This document shows, one piece after another, positions 26,323 to 34,958 of a stretch of 64,000 nucleotides of DNA (positions are counted from its first letter, which is position 1; each line of letters opens with the position of its first letter). Location of the stretch: positions 372,001-436,000 of the forward strand of contig JANOZM010000004.1 of NCBI GenBank assembly GCA_031429355.1, given 5' to 3'. The position numbers were made by a program, and so were the translations under genes. Below the pieces are notes generated by a model. That model saw only the letters and a program-made list of their open reading frames with translations. It was not told the DNA's origin and made no database searches. Source of the DNA: JANOZM01 sp031429355 (lineage in GTDB: Bacteria; Pseudomonadota; Gammaproteobacteria; Burkholderiales; Burkholderiaceae_E).

Positions 26323-26859
26323 CTACCCGCGCAATTTCGCTGCAATTTTACTAACGCGCGCACCATAACGCTCGGCCGTATCTAGGTCACCTTGTGGAAT
26401 ATCGGCGGCTGGCGCAGTTGGCCCGACTTGAGCCATCAATCCGCTATAGGAGCCAATACGATTAGTCGATTGACCGTCGCTCTTTTCTGGCTGACCTACC
26501 CAAACCATACCTTGCTGCATGGCGAGCGTCATAAAATATTGAATAGTCGAAAGCTTGTCGCCCGACAACGAAGCAGAGATCGTAAAGCCACCAGCGACTT
26601 TGCCCTCCCAAGCACTAGTGAACCAACGTTTGCTGGATGCATCAGCAAATTTTTTAAACTGCCACGAGGCCATGCCCATGTAGGTTGGTGAGCCAAAAAT
26701 AATTGCGTCGGCAGCATCGATGCTGCCCTATTGCGCTTCGGTTAAATCGCCGTTAGCATCAATTGCGATTAATTCTGCGCTTGCTCCTTTGGCAATAAAT
26801 TCAGCGACGCGCGCTGTGTGACCATAACCAGAGTGAAATACGACGACTGCTTTTGCCAT
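26323..26859 (-). pseudogene. flavodoxin-family NADPH-quinone/FMN reductase interrupted by an amber codon
   Basis: Reading from ATG 26859 gives a flavodoxin-like protein (AKAVVVFHSGYGHTARVAEF, phosphate loop at residues 9-16) that runs 43 codons to a TAG at 26728-26730 and then continues in the same frame with AADAIIFGSPTYMGM to the stop at 26323. No frameshift is needed; one base change from TGG (tryptophan, usual before this position) would explain it. It sits beside two pirin genes and a LysR gene, a common quinone-stress grouping. A downstream ATG at 26679 would lack the FMN phosphate loop. Confidence 0.85.
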
Positions 26860-26906
26860 GATTGAATATCCTTTTAGTAGGCGAGGGGTATGGTTGATAC
26901 TAAGGG

Positions 26907-27815
26907 TTAAAAACTTTGGTTTAAACGACCCATTTCACCGCTTTGAAAGCGACGGATGTAAGCGCTAATATCGTCCGCTGTGTTGCCGGTAAAAGGGCCT
27001 TTGCTTACGACGGGTTCGTTTAACGGTTTGCCTGAAAATAAAACGCCGCGTAATGGCTCGTTACCGCTGTTTAGGTTGATGGATGTTTGGCCCGGCTCGT
27101 AAAAAATGGCGGTGCCTTGCTGTTCGTTTGCAGATAAGGTTTGTCCCTCAACGATTAAACTGCCTGAGCGCATTACAAACATGACATTGTGACTACTATC
27201 TATTTGGATCGTTGCTTGCGCATTGGCTTGCAAACTGATGTCCAACATGTTCACTTGGGTATGCCACTCGCTCTCATTGCTAATCGGGCTTGTTAGGTTT
27301 GAATAATGCCCGGCAACAACGCGCATCGATGCGTGCTCGTTCAAATGGACTGTAGGCATTAGCTCGTGCTTGATATGGAAGGCTTTTGGTGCGCTTTGCT
27401 TGTCTTTGCGCGCTAAATTTACAAACACTTGCATGCCTCGCGCAGCCTTGCCCGGTTGCGATGGAATTTCTTCGTGCATCATGCCGCTACCGGCTTGTGT
27501 CCAATGCAAATCGCCAGGACGAATTTCGCTTAAATCTCCTAATGAATCTCGGTTGGTAAAACCGCCCTCAGCTTCGGGCAACATTAGAGTGACAGCGCTC
27601 ATACCAGCGTGGGGATGTGGTGGGAAAAATGGTTGGGGCATTACGTAGCTGTCAATGCCCAAAAAAGGGTCCATCCAATTAGGGTCTGCGCGCAACATGG
27701 TTGCGCCAGAGTGTGCATCAAATCCGTGATACGGCATGGCTACTAAGCCACGAATTTTTGCGCTTTCGTTGTCAGCGTTTACGGCGCTATTAGTTGTCAT
27801 ATTGCTGCTCATCAT
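26907..27815 (-). CDS. pirin-family protein (longer paralogue)
   Basis: 302 residues, bicupin pirin family: N-terminal cupin with HPHAGMSAVTLMLPEAEGG (about 67-85) and SGMMHEE, followed by a second cupin. Bacterial pirins include quercetin 2,3-dioxygenases, with metal held by histidines of the first cupin (HPH, H). Overlaps the next pirin gene by 4 bases, so the two are one transcript. Confidence 0.85.
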   Translation of the reverse strand: MMSSNMTTNSAVNADNESAKIRGLVAMPYHGFDAHSGATMLRADPNWMDPFLGIDSYVMPQPFFPPHPHAGMSAVTLMLPEAEGGFTNRDSLGDLSEIRPGDLHWTQAGSGMMHEEIPSQPGKAARGMQVFVNLARKDKQSAPKAFHIKHELMPTVHLNEHASMRVVAGHYSNLTSPISNESEWHTQVNMLDISLQANAQATIQIDSSHNVMFVMRSGSLIVEGQTLSANEQQGTAIFYEPGQTSINLNSGNEPLRGVLFSGKPLNEPVVSKGPFTGNTADDISAYIRRFQSGEMGRLNQSF

Positions 27816-28516
27816 TCGCCTTTTAGATCAAACACAAGCACTTCGGCATCACGGCCATTGCTTAGTGTCAGCAATGCTTCGTTGCTTGCCATTAGCGCAT
27901 CACCAGTTTTTAAGTCGTGCCCGTTTACATTGAGCTCGCCTTTAATTAAGTGGATATAAGCTTTGCGCGTTTTCTCGATAGTCAATTGAGCGCGTTCGTC
28001 ACCTTGAAAAAGACCGGCAAACAATTTGGCATCAGCGTGAATTTTTACAGAGCCATCAGCTGCGTCTGGGCTGGCCACTAAACGCAACTGACCGCGCTTT
28101 TCGCTATCTGCAAAAGATTTTTGCTCGTAGCTTGGGGCAATGCCAGTAACGTTAGGCTCAATCCAAATTTGTAAAAAATGAGTCGCGGTTTCTTTGCTAT
28201 GGTTAAACTCGCTATGTTGAATGCCATTGCCCGCACTCATGCGTTGCACTTCACCCGGCACAATCGATGCGCCCGTGCCGATGCTGTCTTTGTGCCCAAG
28301 TGCACCTGACATCACATACGAAATAATTTCCATGTCGCGATGGCCATGTGTGCCAAACCCAGTGCCGCCCGCAACTCGATCTTCGTTAATCACCCGTAAG
28401 TTGGCGAACCCCATGTGTTGCGGGTCGTAATAACCCGCAAACGAAAACGAGTGAAAACTTTTTAACCAACCGTGGTCGGCGTAGCCGCGGTCTTGCGATT
28501 TGCGTATGGTCAACAT
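27812..28516 (-). CDS. yhaK: pirin-family protein (YhaK-like)
   Basis: About 234 residues: N-terminal KSQDRGYADHGWLKSFHSFSFAGYYDP spans residues 5-31, then GTHGHRDMEIISYV and GNGIQHSEFNH with the metal histidines, typical of the YhaK subgroup. ATG 28516 is chosen because it begins the conserved N terminus; an in-frame start at 28558 adds only a divergent leader. The promoter is shared with the divergent LysR gene. Confidence 0.85.
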   Translation of the reverse strand: MLTIRKSQDRGYADHGWLKSFHSFSFAGYYDPQHMGFANLRVINEDRVAGGTGFGTHGHRDMEIISYVMSGALGHKDSIGTGASIVPGEVQRMSAGNGIQHSEFNHSKETATHFLQIWIEPNVTGIAPSYEQKSFADSEKRGQLRLVASPDAADGSVKIHADAKLFAGLFQGDERAQLTIEKTRKAYIHLIKGELNVNGHDLKTGDALMASNEALLTLSNGRDAEVLVFDLKGE

Positions 28517-28661
28517 AGTTGTGCTTTCTAAAAAGTGATTTTGGGCGCTATTGAACAAGCGATTTGCATAGCTCGAACTTTAAATGATTAATTTGCATTT
28601 AGAATGAAATGAATTGATGACATAATTCAAATAATTTGAATGATTAAATCTTCCAAAATCA

Positions 28662-29612
28662 ATGAGCCACGCACTAAACCCTGACAATATCATTTTACTA
28701 ATTGCCGTTTCCGAGCAAGGTAGTTTGGCTGGGGCCGCACGTACGCTTGGTCTGGTGCCTAGCGCTTTAACTTATCGAGTTCGTAAACTCGAAGAACAGC
28801 TCGATGTATTGCTGGTTGATCGCAGTAGTCGCAATGGCACCTTAACCGATGCCGGTAAAGCACTAGTTCACGAAGGGCGACGGTTACTGAGCGATGCCGA
28901 TGCTGTGGCGCGTCGTGTTAAACGCATTGCGGATGGTTGGGAACCCCGTTTAACAATCGCGGTCGATAGCATTGTTTCCCGCAGCATCGTATTAGAGTTG
29001 TGCGATCGCTTTTATAAACCTTTCGGTTCGCAAGCCTCATGCCCAACGCAAATTCGTTTACGCGGCGAGACTTTGTCGGGTACTTGGGAGGCGCTGTTAA
29101 ACGGCGAGGCCGATTTAGCATTGGGGGTGGTGGTAGACGGAGCCACTGCCACTGGTTTGCTGAGCGCACCTTTAGGCGAAGTCCCTTTTGTGTTTGCCAT
29201 TTCTCCGCACCACCCCCTTGCCGCGTTGGACGGGCCACTAAAGGACGCGCAAATTAAAGAGCATCGTGCAATTGCTGTGGCTGACTCTGCGCGTCGATTG
29301 CAGCCATTAACTATCGGCTTACTAGAAGGCCAAGACGTGCTAACCGTTTCAGATATGACGTTTAAACTCGATGCGCAACTACGCGGCATTGGTTGTGGGT
29401 TCTTACCTCACACAATGGCTGCACCGTATTTAGAAAGTGGTCGTCTGGTAGAAAAACGCACGCAACGTCGTGCGCGTGTTTCGCGCGTTAGTTATGCGTG
29501 GCGCGCAAACGAAGAACGGTCGGTTGCTAAACAAGGCTTGGCATTAACTTGGTGGCTGGAGCAATTGGCGCTGCCTAAAACGCGGGCGGCGCTGTTAGGT
29601 AATCGTAAGTGA
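28662..29612 (+). CDS. LysR-family transcriptional regulator
   Basis: 316 residues: N-terminal winged helix-turn-helix (AARTLGLVPSALTYRVRKLE within about 21-45) and a C-terminal periplasmic-binding-like effector domain. Located divergently from the two pirin genes and the broken flavodoxin gene, which it probably controls; the 145-bp gap between them would hold the operator. ATG 28662. Confidence 0.9.
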   Translation: MSHALNPDNIILLIAVSEQGSLAGAARTLGLVPSALTYRVRKLEEQLDVLLVDRSSRNGTLTDAGKALVHEGRRLLSDADAVARRVKRIADGWEPRLTIAVDSIVSRSIVLELCDRFYKPFGSQASCPTQIRLRGETLSGTWEALLNGEADLALGVVVDGATATGLLSAPLGEVPFVFAISPHHPLAALDGPLKDAQIKEHRAIAVADSARRLQPLTIGLLEGQDVLTVSDMTFKLDAQLRGIGCGFLPHTMAAPYLESGRLVEKRTQRRARVSRVSYAWRANEERSVAKQGLALTWWLEQLALPKTRAALLGNRK

Positions 29613-29645
29613 CTTTGTTGACACTGAACTTGTGTCCGCTGCTGC

Positions 29646-30077
29646 CTAGATCAGTGGGTTTCTAGTTTTCAGCAATGGGTATCGACTAAAGTCGCGATCC
29701 GCACTCCACAGCTCGTGAACATCGTGCTGCAAACACAGCGCTGCTATGCGGGTATCGTGAATTTGGGGACCGACGACCTTACCGGACACTAATTGCGATT
29801 TAAGCGTTATCCAATGTGCGCCTGTCTCGCCCATGATCACTAAACTTTTGGACGAAAGCCATGCGCTGATTTGTTTGATCGCCTGGTCACTGCTTGATGG
29901 CGGATTGTAAATTTTGGGATGCGTTGCTACGGCGTAGAACTCGTGGATGCAAGGCCATGGAATTGCCCATGCTTGTGCGCTCTCGGCGAGAGAACGCACA
30001 CTTGAACTTGCAGCTTTATGAAACGGCGAATCCTCACGGTGAGCATAGACAAGTATATTAGTGTCTACAGCAATCAA
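29646..30077 (-). CDS. vapC: PIN-domain toxin VapC
   Basis: 143 residues: first acidic residue in VDTNILVYAHRED, a second acidic cluster around residue 39 (CIHEFY), and VGPQIHDTRIAALC plus SADRDF near 107-128. A sequence-specific RNase of the VapC class. TTG start at 30077 overlaps the antitoxin stop. Last gene of a two-gene operon. Confidence 0.88.
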   Translation of the reverse strand: MIAVDTNILVYAHREDSPFHKAASSSVRSLAESAQAWAIPWPCIHEFYAVATHPKIYNPPSSSDQAIKQISAWLSSKSLVIMGETGAHWITLKSQLVSGKVVGPQIHDTRIAALCLQHDVHELWSADRDFSRYPLLKTRNPLI

Positions 30078-30322
30078 GAGTTATCTCGTTCATATGAAAA
30101 GGTAATAAGTTGAGCCGCACTCAGTAGCTGAACGGCTTGCTGTAGCCCTTTGCCTTTCACGCTTGCATTGGGAAGCTTAAATGGTTTTTCCGGCTTAGCG
30201 CTTTCTTCAATTACTTTTCTTAGGCCAGATATCACCAGCTCTTTTACGGTCATGTTCCGTTGCGCTGCAAGCGCTCTTGCCTGATCGAGCAGGGGGGAGG
30301 GTAGGTCAAAGGTGGTTTTCAC
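30074..30322 (-). CDS. vapB: VapB-like antitoxin of the 30-kb pair
   Basis: 82 residues, ribbon-helix-helix start (KTTFDLPSPLLDQARALAAQ) and second helix KELVISGLRKVIEES, then a flexible tail. AGGAGGAG upstream is a strong ribosome site. It overlaps the toxin by 4 bases. Upstream lies a perfect 30-bp palindrome, presumably its operator. Confidence 0.85.
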   Translation of the reverse strand: MKTTFDLPSPLLDQARALAAQRNMTVKELVISGLRKVIEESAKPEKPFKLPNASVKGKGLQQAVQLLSAAQLITFSYERDNS

Positions 30323-30352
30323 GTGTCGCCTCTTTTTGTGTTGCTAGGAGGA

Positions 30353-30382
30353 GTTTACTATACTGCTAGCAGTATAGTAAAC
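30353..30382. promoter_or_regulatory. 30-bp perfect palindrome, vapBC operator
   Basis: Each arm is 15 bases (GTTTACTATACTGCT and its reverse complement). It overlaps the proposed -10 box of the vapBC promoter, so binding there would block RNA polymerase. Confidence 0.88.
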
Positions 30383-30402
30383 CTAGGCGACTTAAAAATC
30401 AA
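30374..30402 (-). promoter_or_regulatory. vapBC promoter
   Basis: On the minus strand TTGATT (30402-30397), 17-base spacer, TACTAT (30379-30374). The -10 box lies inside the palindrome. Confidence 0.6.
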
Positions 30403-30556
30403 GGGAGAAGTCCATCTGGGCTAGTTCACACTCGCCCGCGAGTCGTTGACCTCCGAGACCCAACCTTGACCTCGGGTGCACGCTTGCGGCAGGGAAAATT
30501 TGACTTCAAATCGTTTGAAGCAGTCTACACAGGCTGCTCAACGTAGCGCGTACAAA

Positions 30557-30886
30557 CTATTTGGAAGCAACCATTTGTGGGTTTGCCGGTACGATCTCGA
30601 CCAAGCTCACTTCGCCAACACCGGCTTTAAACAAAGCGGTGTGTTTCATGTTGGGTAGGCTCGCAAATTTTGGATTTACTTTGAAATCGTTTTCGCCAAT
30701 TCCGGCTAGCAAGAAGCCTTCTGACTTGTCTACTACCGCTTAGACCCCAGAACGCTCTCCCTTGAATAGAGCTTTGATCTCAATCGGATAACAATCGATT
30801 AACCCAGAAGCGGCGGCATTCACTCGAGTGCATTTAGCAGTTCAGAGGCGTTCCCGACGGATTGATGCCAATTTTTGTTGTTTCAT
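30557..30886 (-). pseudogene. unidentified decayed gene (two in-frame stops)
   Basis: One frame from ATG 30886 runs to a TAG at 30557-30559, broken by TGA (codon 15, 30842-30844) and TAA (codon 49, 30740-30742). Between and after the stops the translation looks like real protein: IDCYPIEIKALFKGERSGV, then a 60-codon stretch with SEGFLLAGIGENDFKVNP, ASLPNMKHTALFKAGVGE and VSLVEIVPANPQ. The last half looks like a C-terminal domain I cannot name. Could also be a chance open frame. Confidence 0.4.
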
Positions 30887-30959
30887 CGCATTCTTGAGAT
30901 AGTTTTCTGCATTGGGTCCAAAATCGCGATATCGCTACTACAACTGATTTGGAACCAAA

Positions 30960-31301
30960 ATGACTATTGCTGATGATCTTTCTCGTTTAGAACAAATGCA
31001 TGCCCGCGGGGCCTTAAACGACGGTGAGTTCCACGCCGCAAAACAACGGCTACTTGATGGAACCTCAAATAGTTCAAGTGCGCCTATTGTCAATTCACTT
31101 AATGGCTTTCGGCGCAGCGCGCGTGACCGATGGATTGGGGGCGTCTGTGGTGGGCTAGCAGTTAGCACAGGAATCGAAGCTTGGCTTTGGCGAGTGGCGT
31201 TATTGTGCCTAACAATGTTGGGTGGGGTGGGCCTGATCGCTTACGCTATTGTTTGGATATTTGCCCCAATTGATCGGCAAACTCCACTCTTGCGGTCTTA
31301 A
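30960..31301 (+). CDS. SHOCT-PspC domain protein
   Basis: 113 residues: an N-terminal SHOCT-like helical hairpin (DDLSRLEQMHARGALNDGEF, about 5-24) followed by a PspC domain (RRSARDRWIGGVCGGLAVST, then a membrane helix ending in AYAIVWIFAP). PspC proteins are membrane regulators of the phage-shock response. The order is the reverse of the common one, where SHOCT is C-terminal. ATG 30960 lies directly after an AAC-CAAA leader without a clear ribosome site. Confidence 0.75.
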   Translation: MTIADDLSRLEQMHARGALNDGEFHAAKQRLLDGTSNSSSAPIVNSLNGFRRSARDRWIGGVCGGLAVSTGIEAWLWRVALLCLTMLGGVGLIAYAIVWIFAPIDRQTPLLRS

Positions 31302-31527
31302 CGACTTAAATTTAACGAGCGAGCACTTGATGCGCTTTTCCGAGCGGTCGTGGAGGAGCTTTCTCATAGCCACATCGTAGCCACGCACTGCTGTTGCGCA
31401 ATCGCAAATAACTTTGTTGTTACGCGAATTTGAGCAATTTGCAGCGACGCGATAAACTAGAGCAAACATATCGCCTCGCTGCCTTGCGTCTTATTAGGCA
31501 ACGATAATCAATTAAGGAACTCCTCTC

Positions 31528-32223
31528 TTGTCAAATCTCGATCAAAACAAACCAACTCAGCAGCTACTCGAGTGCCTTGAAATGCTAACTGGCCCTAACC
31601 CGAGTGCTAGCGTAATTTGGCTGCATGGTTTGGGTGCTGACGGAAATGATTTTGCACCCATTGTTTCGGAGATGAATTTAACCGGTTGCCCAGATATTCG
31701 GTTTGTGTTTCCGCATGCCAATACAATGCCGGTGACGATTAACAATGGTTATGTCATGCGCGCTTGGTACGATATTTTAGGGGCCGATTTGGTACGCCGC
31801 GAAGACGAAACTGGTATTCGTAATTCGGCAGCGCGAATTGAAGCCTTAATTGCACGCGAGCGCTCACGTGGAGTCGCCTCCAATAAAATTGTTTTGGCCG
31901 GTTTTTCACAAGGCTGTGCAATGGCTTTGTTTACTGGTTTGCGCCATACCGAAACATTAGCTGGTTTGGTTGCGCTAAGTGGATACTTGCCTATTGCCGA
32001 TAAAACCGCAGCTGAGATATCCGCTGCGAATAAATCAACACCGATTTTTATGGCGCACGGCGCGCAAGACCCTGTAGTACCACAAGCCCGTGCCGAAGCT
32101 TCGCGCGATTTACTTAGCGGGTTTGGCTATTCAATCGAATGGCAAAGTTACCCTATGCCCCACAGCGTGCATCCCAAAGAAATTGCAGATATCGCTGGGT
32201 TCATGCGCAAGGTCTTGGCTTAA
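31528..32223 (+). CDS. carboxylesterase (phospholipase/carboxylesterase family)
   Basis: 231-residue alpha/beta hydrolase with the nucleophile GFSQGCAM (serine about residue 131), aspartate in GAQDPVVP, and the catalytic histidine in PMPHSVHPKE. Similar to bacterial acyl-protein thioesterase-like carboxylesterases. TTG start at 31528 with AAGGA (31514-31518) nine bases upstream. Confidence 0.9.
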   Translation: MSNLDQNKPTQQLLECLEMLTGPNPSASVIWLHGLGADGNDFAPIVSEMNLTGCPDIRFVFPHANTMPVTINNGYVMRAWYDILGADLVRREDETGIRNSAARIEALIARERSRGVASNKIVLAGFSQGCAMALFTGLRHTETLAGLVALSGYLPIADKTAAEISAANKSTPIFMAHGAQDPVVPQARAEASRDLLSGFGYSIEWQSYPMPHSVHPKEIADIAGFMRKVLA

Positions 32224-32233
32224 CAGCCTCAAG

Positions 32234-32263
32234 CATAAAAGTGCTCGGCACATTGTGCCGAGC
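32234..32263. terminator. hairpin between converging genes
   Basis: Perfect 9-bp stem GCTCGGCAC / GTGCCGAGC with a 3-base loop, at 32243-32251 and 32255-32263. A T run lies on the minus-strand side (32237-32240), so it best serves the Bug-receptor gene that ends at 32277. Confidence 0.75.
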
Positions 32264-32276
32264 CAATGACGCTTGG

Positions 32277-33263
32277 TTAGTCCGGCTGAGCACCAGAGCG
32301 TTTTACTAACAACGACATTTTTTGTGTTTCATCGCGAATTAACTGGCCAAATGATTCGGGTGAACCTGCAATAACGGCCGAGCCAATTTCTTGCCACCGG
32401 GTTCTAAACTCAGGTTCAGAAAAAATCTTAACCAATGCCGCATTTAGTTTGTCTACGACTGCCTTAGGCGTCGCGGAAGACATTGCGATGCCGTGCCAAG
32501 CAGTCAGCTCGAAGCCCTTTACTGTATCGCCAATCACTGGCAAATCGGGTAACACTTGAGCACGTGTTTTGGAGGTTACAGCCAATGGTTTTAAGCGTCC
32601 CGCTTTGATAAACGGCAACGAGCTAGCCACAATATCAAACATCACTTGCACTTGTCCGCCAACCAAGTCGTTTAATGCGGGTCCGGCACCGCGATAAGGA
32701 ATGTGAACCATATAGGTTCCGGTCATTGACTTAAATAATTCACCTGCTAAATGTTGTGGTGTGCCACTGCCCGCAGAAGCAAAACTCACTTTGCCGGGAT
32801 TGGCTTTTAAGTATGCGATAAAACTTGTTAAGTTATTGACCGGCATACTGGGGTGTACTTCAAGTACTAAGGGGAAGCTGGATATTTGAATAACCGGCGA
32901 TAAGTCTTTAAGCGGATCAAACGACAAAGTTTTATACAACGATTTATTTACAGCCATTGGTCCGCTAGCGGCCAACAACAAGGTATGTCCATCGGCGCCA
33001 CTTTTAGCAACTTGGTCGGTGCCGATGTTTCCGGCTGCACCGCCTCGGTTATCCACTAAAACGGTTTGGCCAAGCAGGGCTTGTAATTTTGGTTGCAACA
33101 AACGAGCCATTAAATCGGTTGGGCCGCCGGGTGGATAAGGCACAACAAACTTAATCGGTTTGTTTGGCCAATCGCTGGCGGTTTGTGCAATCGAAATATT
33201 AGGTAATGTCGAAGCGGCAACACTTGATGCGCCGGCAACCAAAAGGGTCCGTCTGGTATTCAT
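32277..33263 (-). CDS. Bug-type tripartite tricarboxylate transporter receptor
   Basis: A periplasmic substrate-binding protein of the TctC/Bug family. 328 residues: N-terminal signal (RRTLLVAGASSVAASTLP) and a two-lobe domain with KFVVPYPPGGPTDLMARLL (about 38-56) and VDNRGGAAGNIGTDQVAK (about 76-93). Betaproteobacteria have dozens of orphan members; no tctA or tctB genes are nearby, so the ligand is unknown. Faces the esterase gene. Confidence 0.9.
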   Translation of the reverse strand: MNTRRTLLVAGASSVAASTLPNISIAQTASDWPNKPIKFVVPYPPGGPTDLMARLLQPKLQALLGQTVLVDNRGGAAGNIGTDQVAKSGADGHTLLLAASGPMAVNKSLYKTLSFDPLKDLSPVIQISSFPLVLEVHPSMPVNNLTSFIAYLKANPGKVSFASAGSGTPQHLAGELFKSMTGTYMVHIPYRGAGPALNDLVGGQVQVMFDIVASSLPFIKAGRLKPLAVTSKTRAQVLPDLPVIGDTVKGFELTAWHGIAMSSATPKAVVDKLNAALVKIFSEPEFRTRWQEIGSAVIAGSPESFGQLIRDETQKMSLLVKRSGAQPD

Positions 33264-33446
33264 ACTAAAACTCCACGTGTATTAAGGGCTCAGTCTTTTA
33301 GACTGGCGGCTGGTTTTTAATTGCGCTCATTATGCGCCAGCTTTTTGTTTGCTAACGCTGCATTCTGCTACAGTCTGTCGTTAGTTTTGTGATGTGGTTA
33401 TTCGCTCGAACTATATCGGTTTAAACGTGTTGTTGTTAAGGGTTTC

Positions 33447-34916
33447 ATGACTATGAAGTTTGCGAAAATTTTGGGCCTTAGTTCGTTTGCGTTGCTGGCT
33501 AGTGTCTTGGGAGCGGTGGCTTATATCGGATTTCCCGCGACCATGGCGGGTATGGCTGCTAAGACAGTGTGCTCGGGCGTGTTTGTTGCCAAGCGTAACG
33601 CCGAGGCCGTTATTCGGGATGATTTTTTACCTGCAAGTCCTGTCTTGCGTTTTTTGAAAGTTGAAGTCAATGCAGCTAATGCCAACGTCACTGCGAACTT
33701 ATTTGGCATTGCTTCGCGAACAGCGCAATGGTCGCCAACAACGGGTTGTGTGCTTGACGGAAAGTTGGACAGCAAATACCTTACTCAGTCGGATAGTAAA
33801 ACGCCAGTTACTGCAGCTACTCTAGAAGCATCAAGGCAATCAGCAACTAATTTACCTTGGCCAATGGGCGAATCGTTATCGGTTGCAAATAGTCAATCTC
33901 CAACATTACCACCAGCAAATTTGGCGGCTCTTGCGCCGGTTTTTACAGCCGCTTTTGCAGGCGGACACGGCCCCGGATTGCAAAATACTCGGGCCTTAGT
34001 TGTCGTACACAAAGGCCAATTAGTACGCGAACAATATGCTGTAGGTTTTGATAAGGACACTCGCTTACTTGGTTGGTCTATGACCAAAACCTTGGGTGCC
34101 ATGCTGACCTTGCATTTAGCTGAAGCGCAAAATATCGCATTGCAAACGCCCGTAGTTAATTTGTATTCGCAACAAGATGCGCCACAGTGGTTGGCCAGTT
34201 GGAAAAATGATGCTCGCGCCAAAATTACCCTTGCCGACTTGTTGCACATGCGTGATGGTTTAAGTAATGTAGAAGGCTACCAACCGTGGAGCGATGTACC
34301 GCGCTTGTTGTGGGGCGGCAATGATGTAGCTGCCTACGCAGCAAAAGGTAGTTACGAGGCACCTGCGGGAACGCGCTGGCGTTACCTTAGCGCCACTAGT
34401 AATATCAACGCTCACGCCATGCTGGCGCGCGCAAAACGTCCTGCTTATAGCTGGGTGACCGAGGTTGTTACTGCACCTATTGGAGCGCACTCTTTTGTAG
34501 TCGAACCAGACGCGCAAGGCACGCCGGTCTTAAGTAGTTACGGTTGGGCTACCGCCCGCGATTGGGCTCGCTTAGGCTTGTTGCTAATGAACGATGGCAC
34601 TTGGCCCGACGGCCAAGGTGGAACTAAGCGGGTGCTGCCAGCCGGTGTTTACAAACAAATGACTACCCCAGCAATGGCAGAAGGTGAAGGTGCTGCTTAT
34701 GGCATGCAATTGTGGTTGTTAGGTAAGCCACAATCGAGTTGCGGACCAAATGCTGGCTTGCCCGAAGATACGGTTGTTATGGGTGGGCATTGGGGCCAAG
34801 TAGTTGCGGTCATTCCTTCGCGCCAATTGATTATTGTGCGTTTGGGGTGGACCATGAAAAAAGAACTATTTGATCGTTGCGCGTTAATTCGAGAAGTTAG
34901 TCAGGCTCTAAAATAA
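33447..34916 (+). CDS. beta-lactamase-fold serine hydrolase (EstB / NylB-like)
   Basis: 489 residues: signal or anchor helix (about 8-32), a linker domain, then a class C-like serine hydrolase core with the SxxK nucleophile motif WSMTKTL (about 211-217), a YLSATSN motif (second tyrosine) near 311-317 and a C-terminal GGHWGQ. Resembles 6-aminohexanoate-dimer hydrolase and esterase B families. Substrate unknown. ATG 33447 with AAGGG upstream. Confidence 0.83.
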   Translation: MTMKFAKILGLSSFALLASVLGAVAYIGFPATMAGMAAKTVCSGVFVAKRNAEAVIRDDFLPASPVLRFLKVEVNAANANVTANLFGIASRTAQWSPTTGCVLDGKLDSKYLTQSDSKTPVTAATLEASRQSATNLPWPMGESLSVANSQSPTLPPANLAALAPVFTAAFAGGHGPGLQNTRALVVVHKGQLVREQYAVGFDKDTRLLGWSMTKTLGAMLTLHLAEAQNIALQTPVVNLYSQQDAPQWLASWKNDARAKITLADLLHMRDGLSNVEGYQPWSDVPRLLWGGNDVAAYAAKGSYEAPAGTRWRYLSATSNINAHAMLARAKRPAYSWVTEVVTAPIGAHSFVVEPDAQGTPVLSSYGWATARDWARLGLLLMNDGTWPDGQGGTKRVLPAGVYKQMTTPAMAEGEGAAYGMQLWLLGKPQSSCGPNAGLPEDTVVMGGHWGQVVAVIPSRQLIIVRLGWTMKKELFDRCALIREVSQALK

Positions 34917-34958
34917 AGGATCGTTGCCATTACCCGCGTTGAAGCTAACTCCCCTCAC

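Noticed and set aside
30476..30743. Two short overlapping plus-strand frames in the 30.5-30.7 kb gap
   Set aside because: The minus-strand reading with two stops makes a more protein-like translation, so these are shadows.
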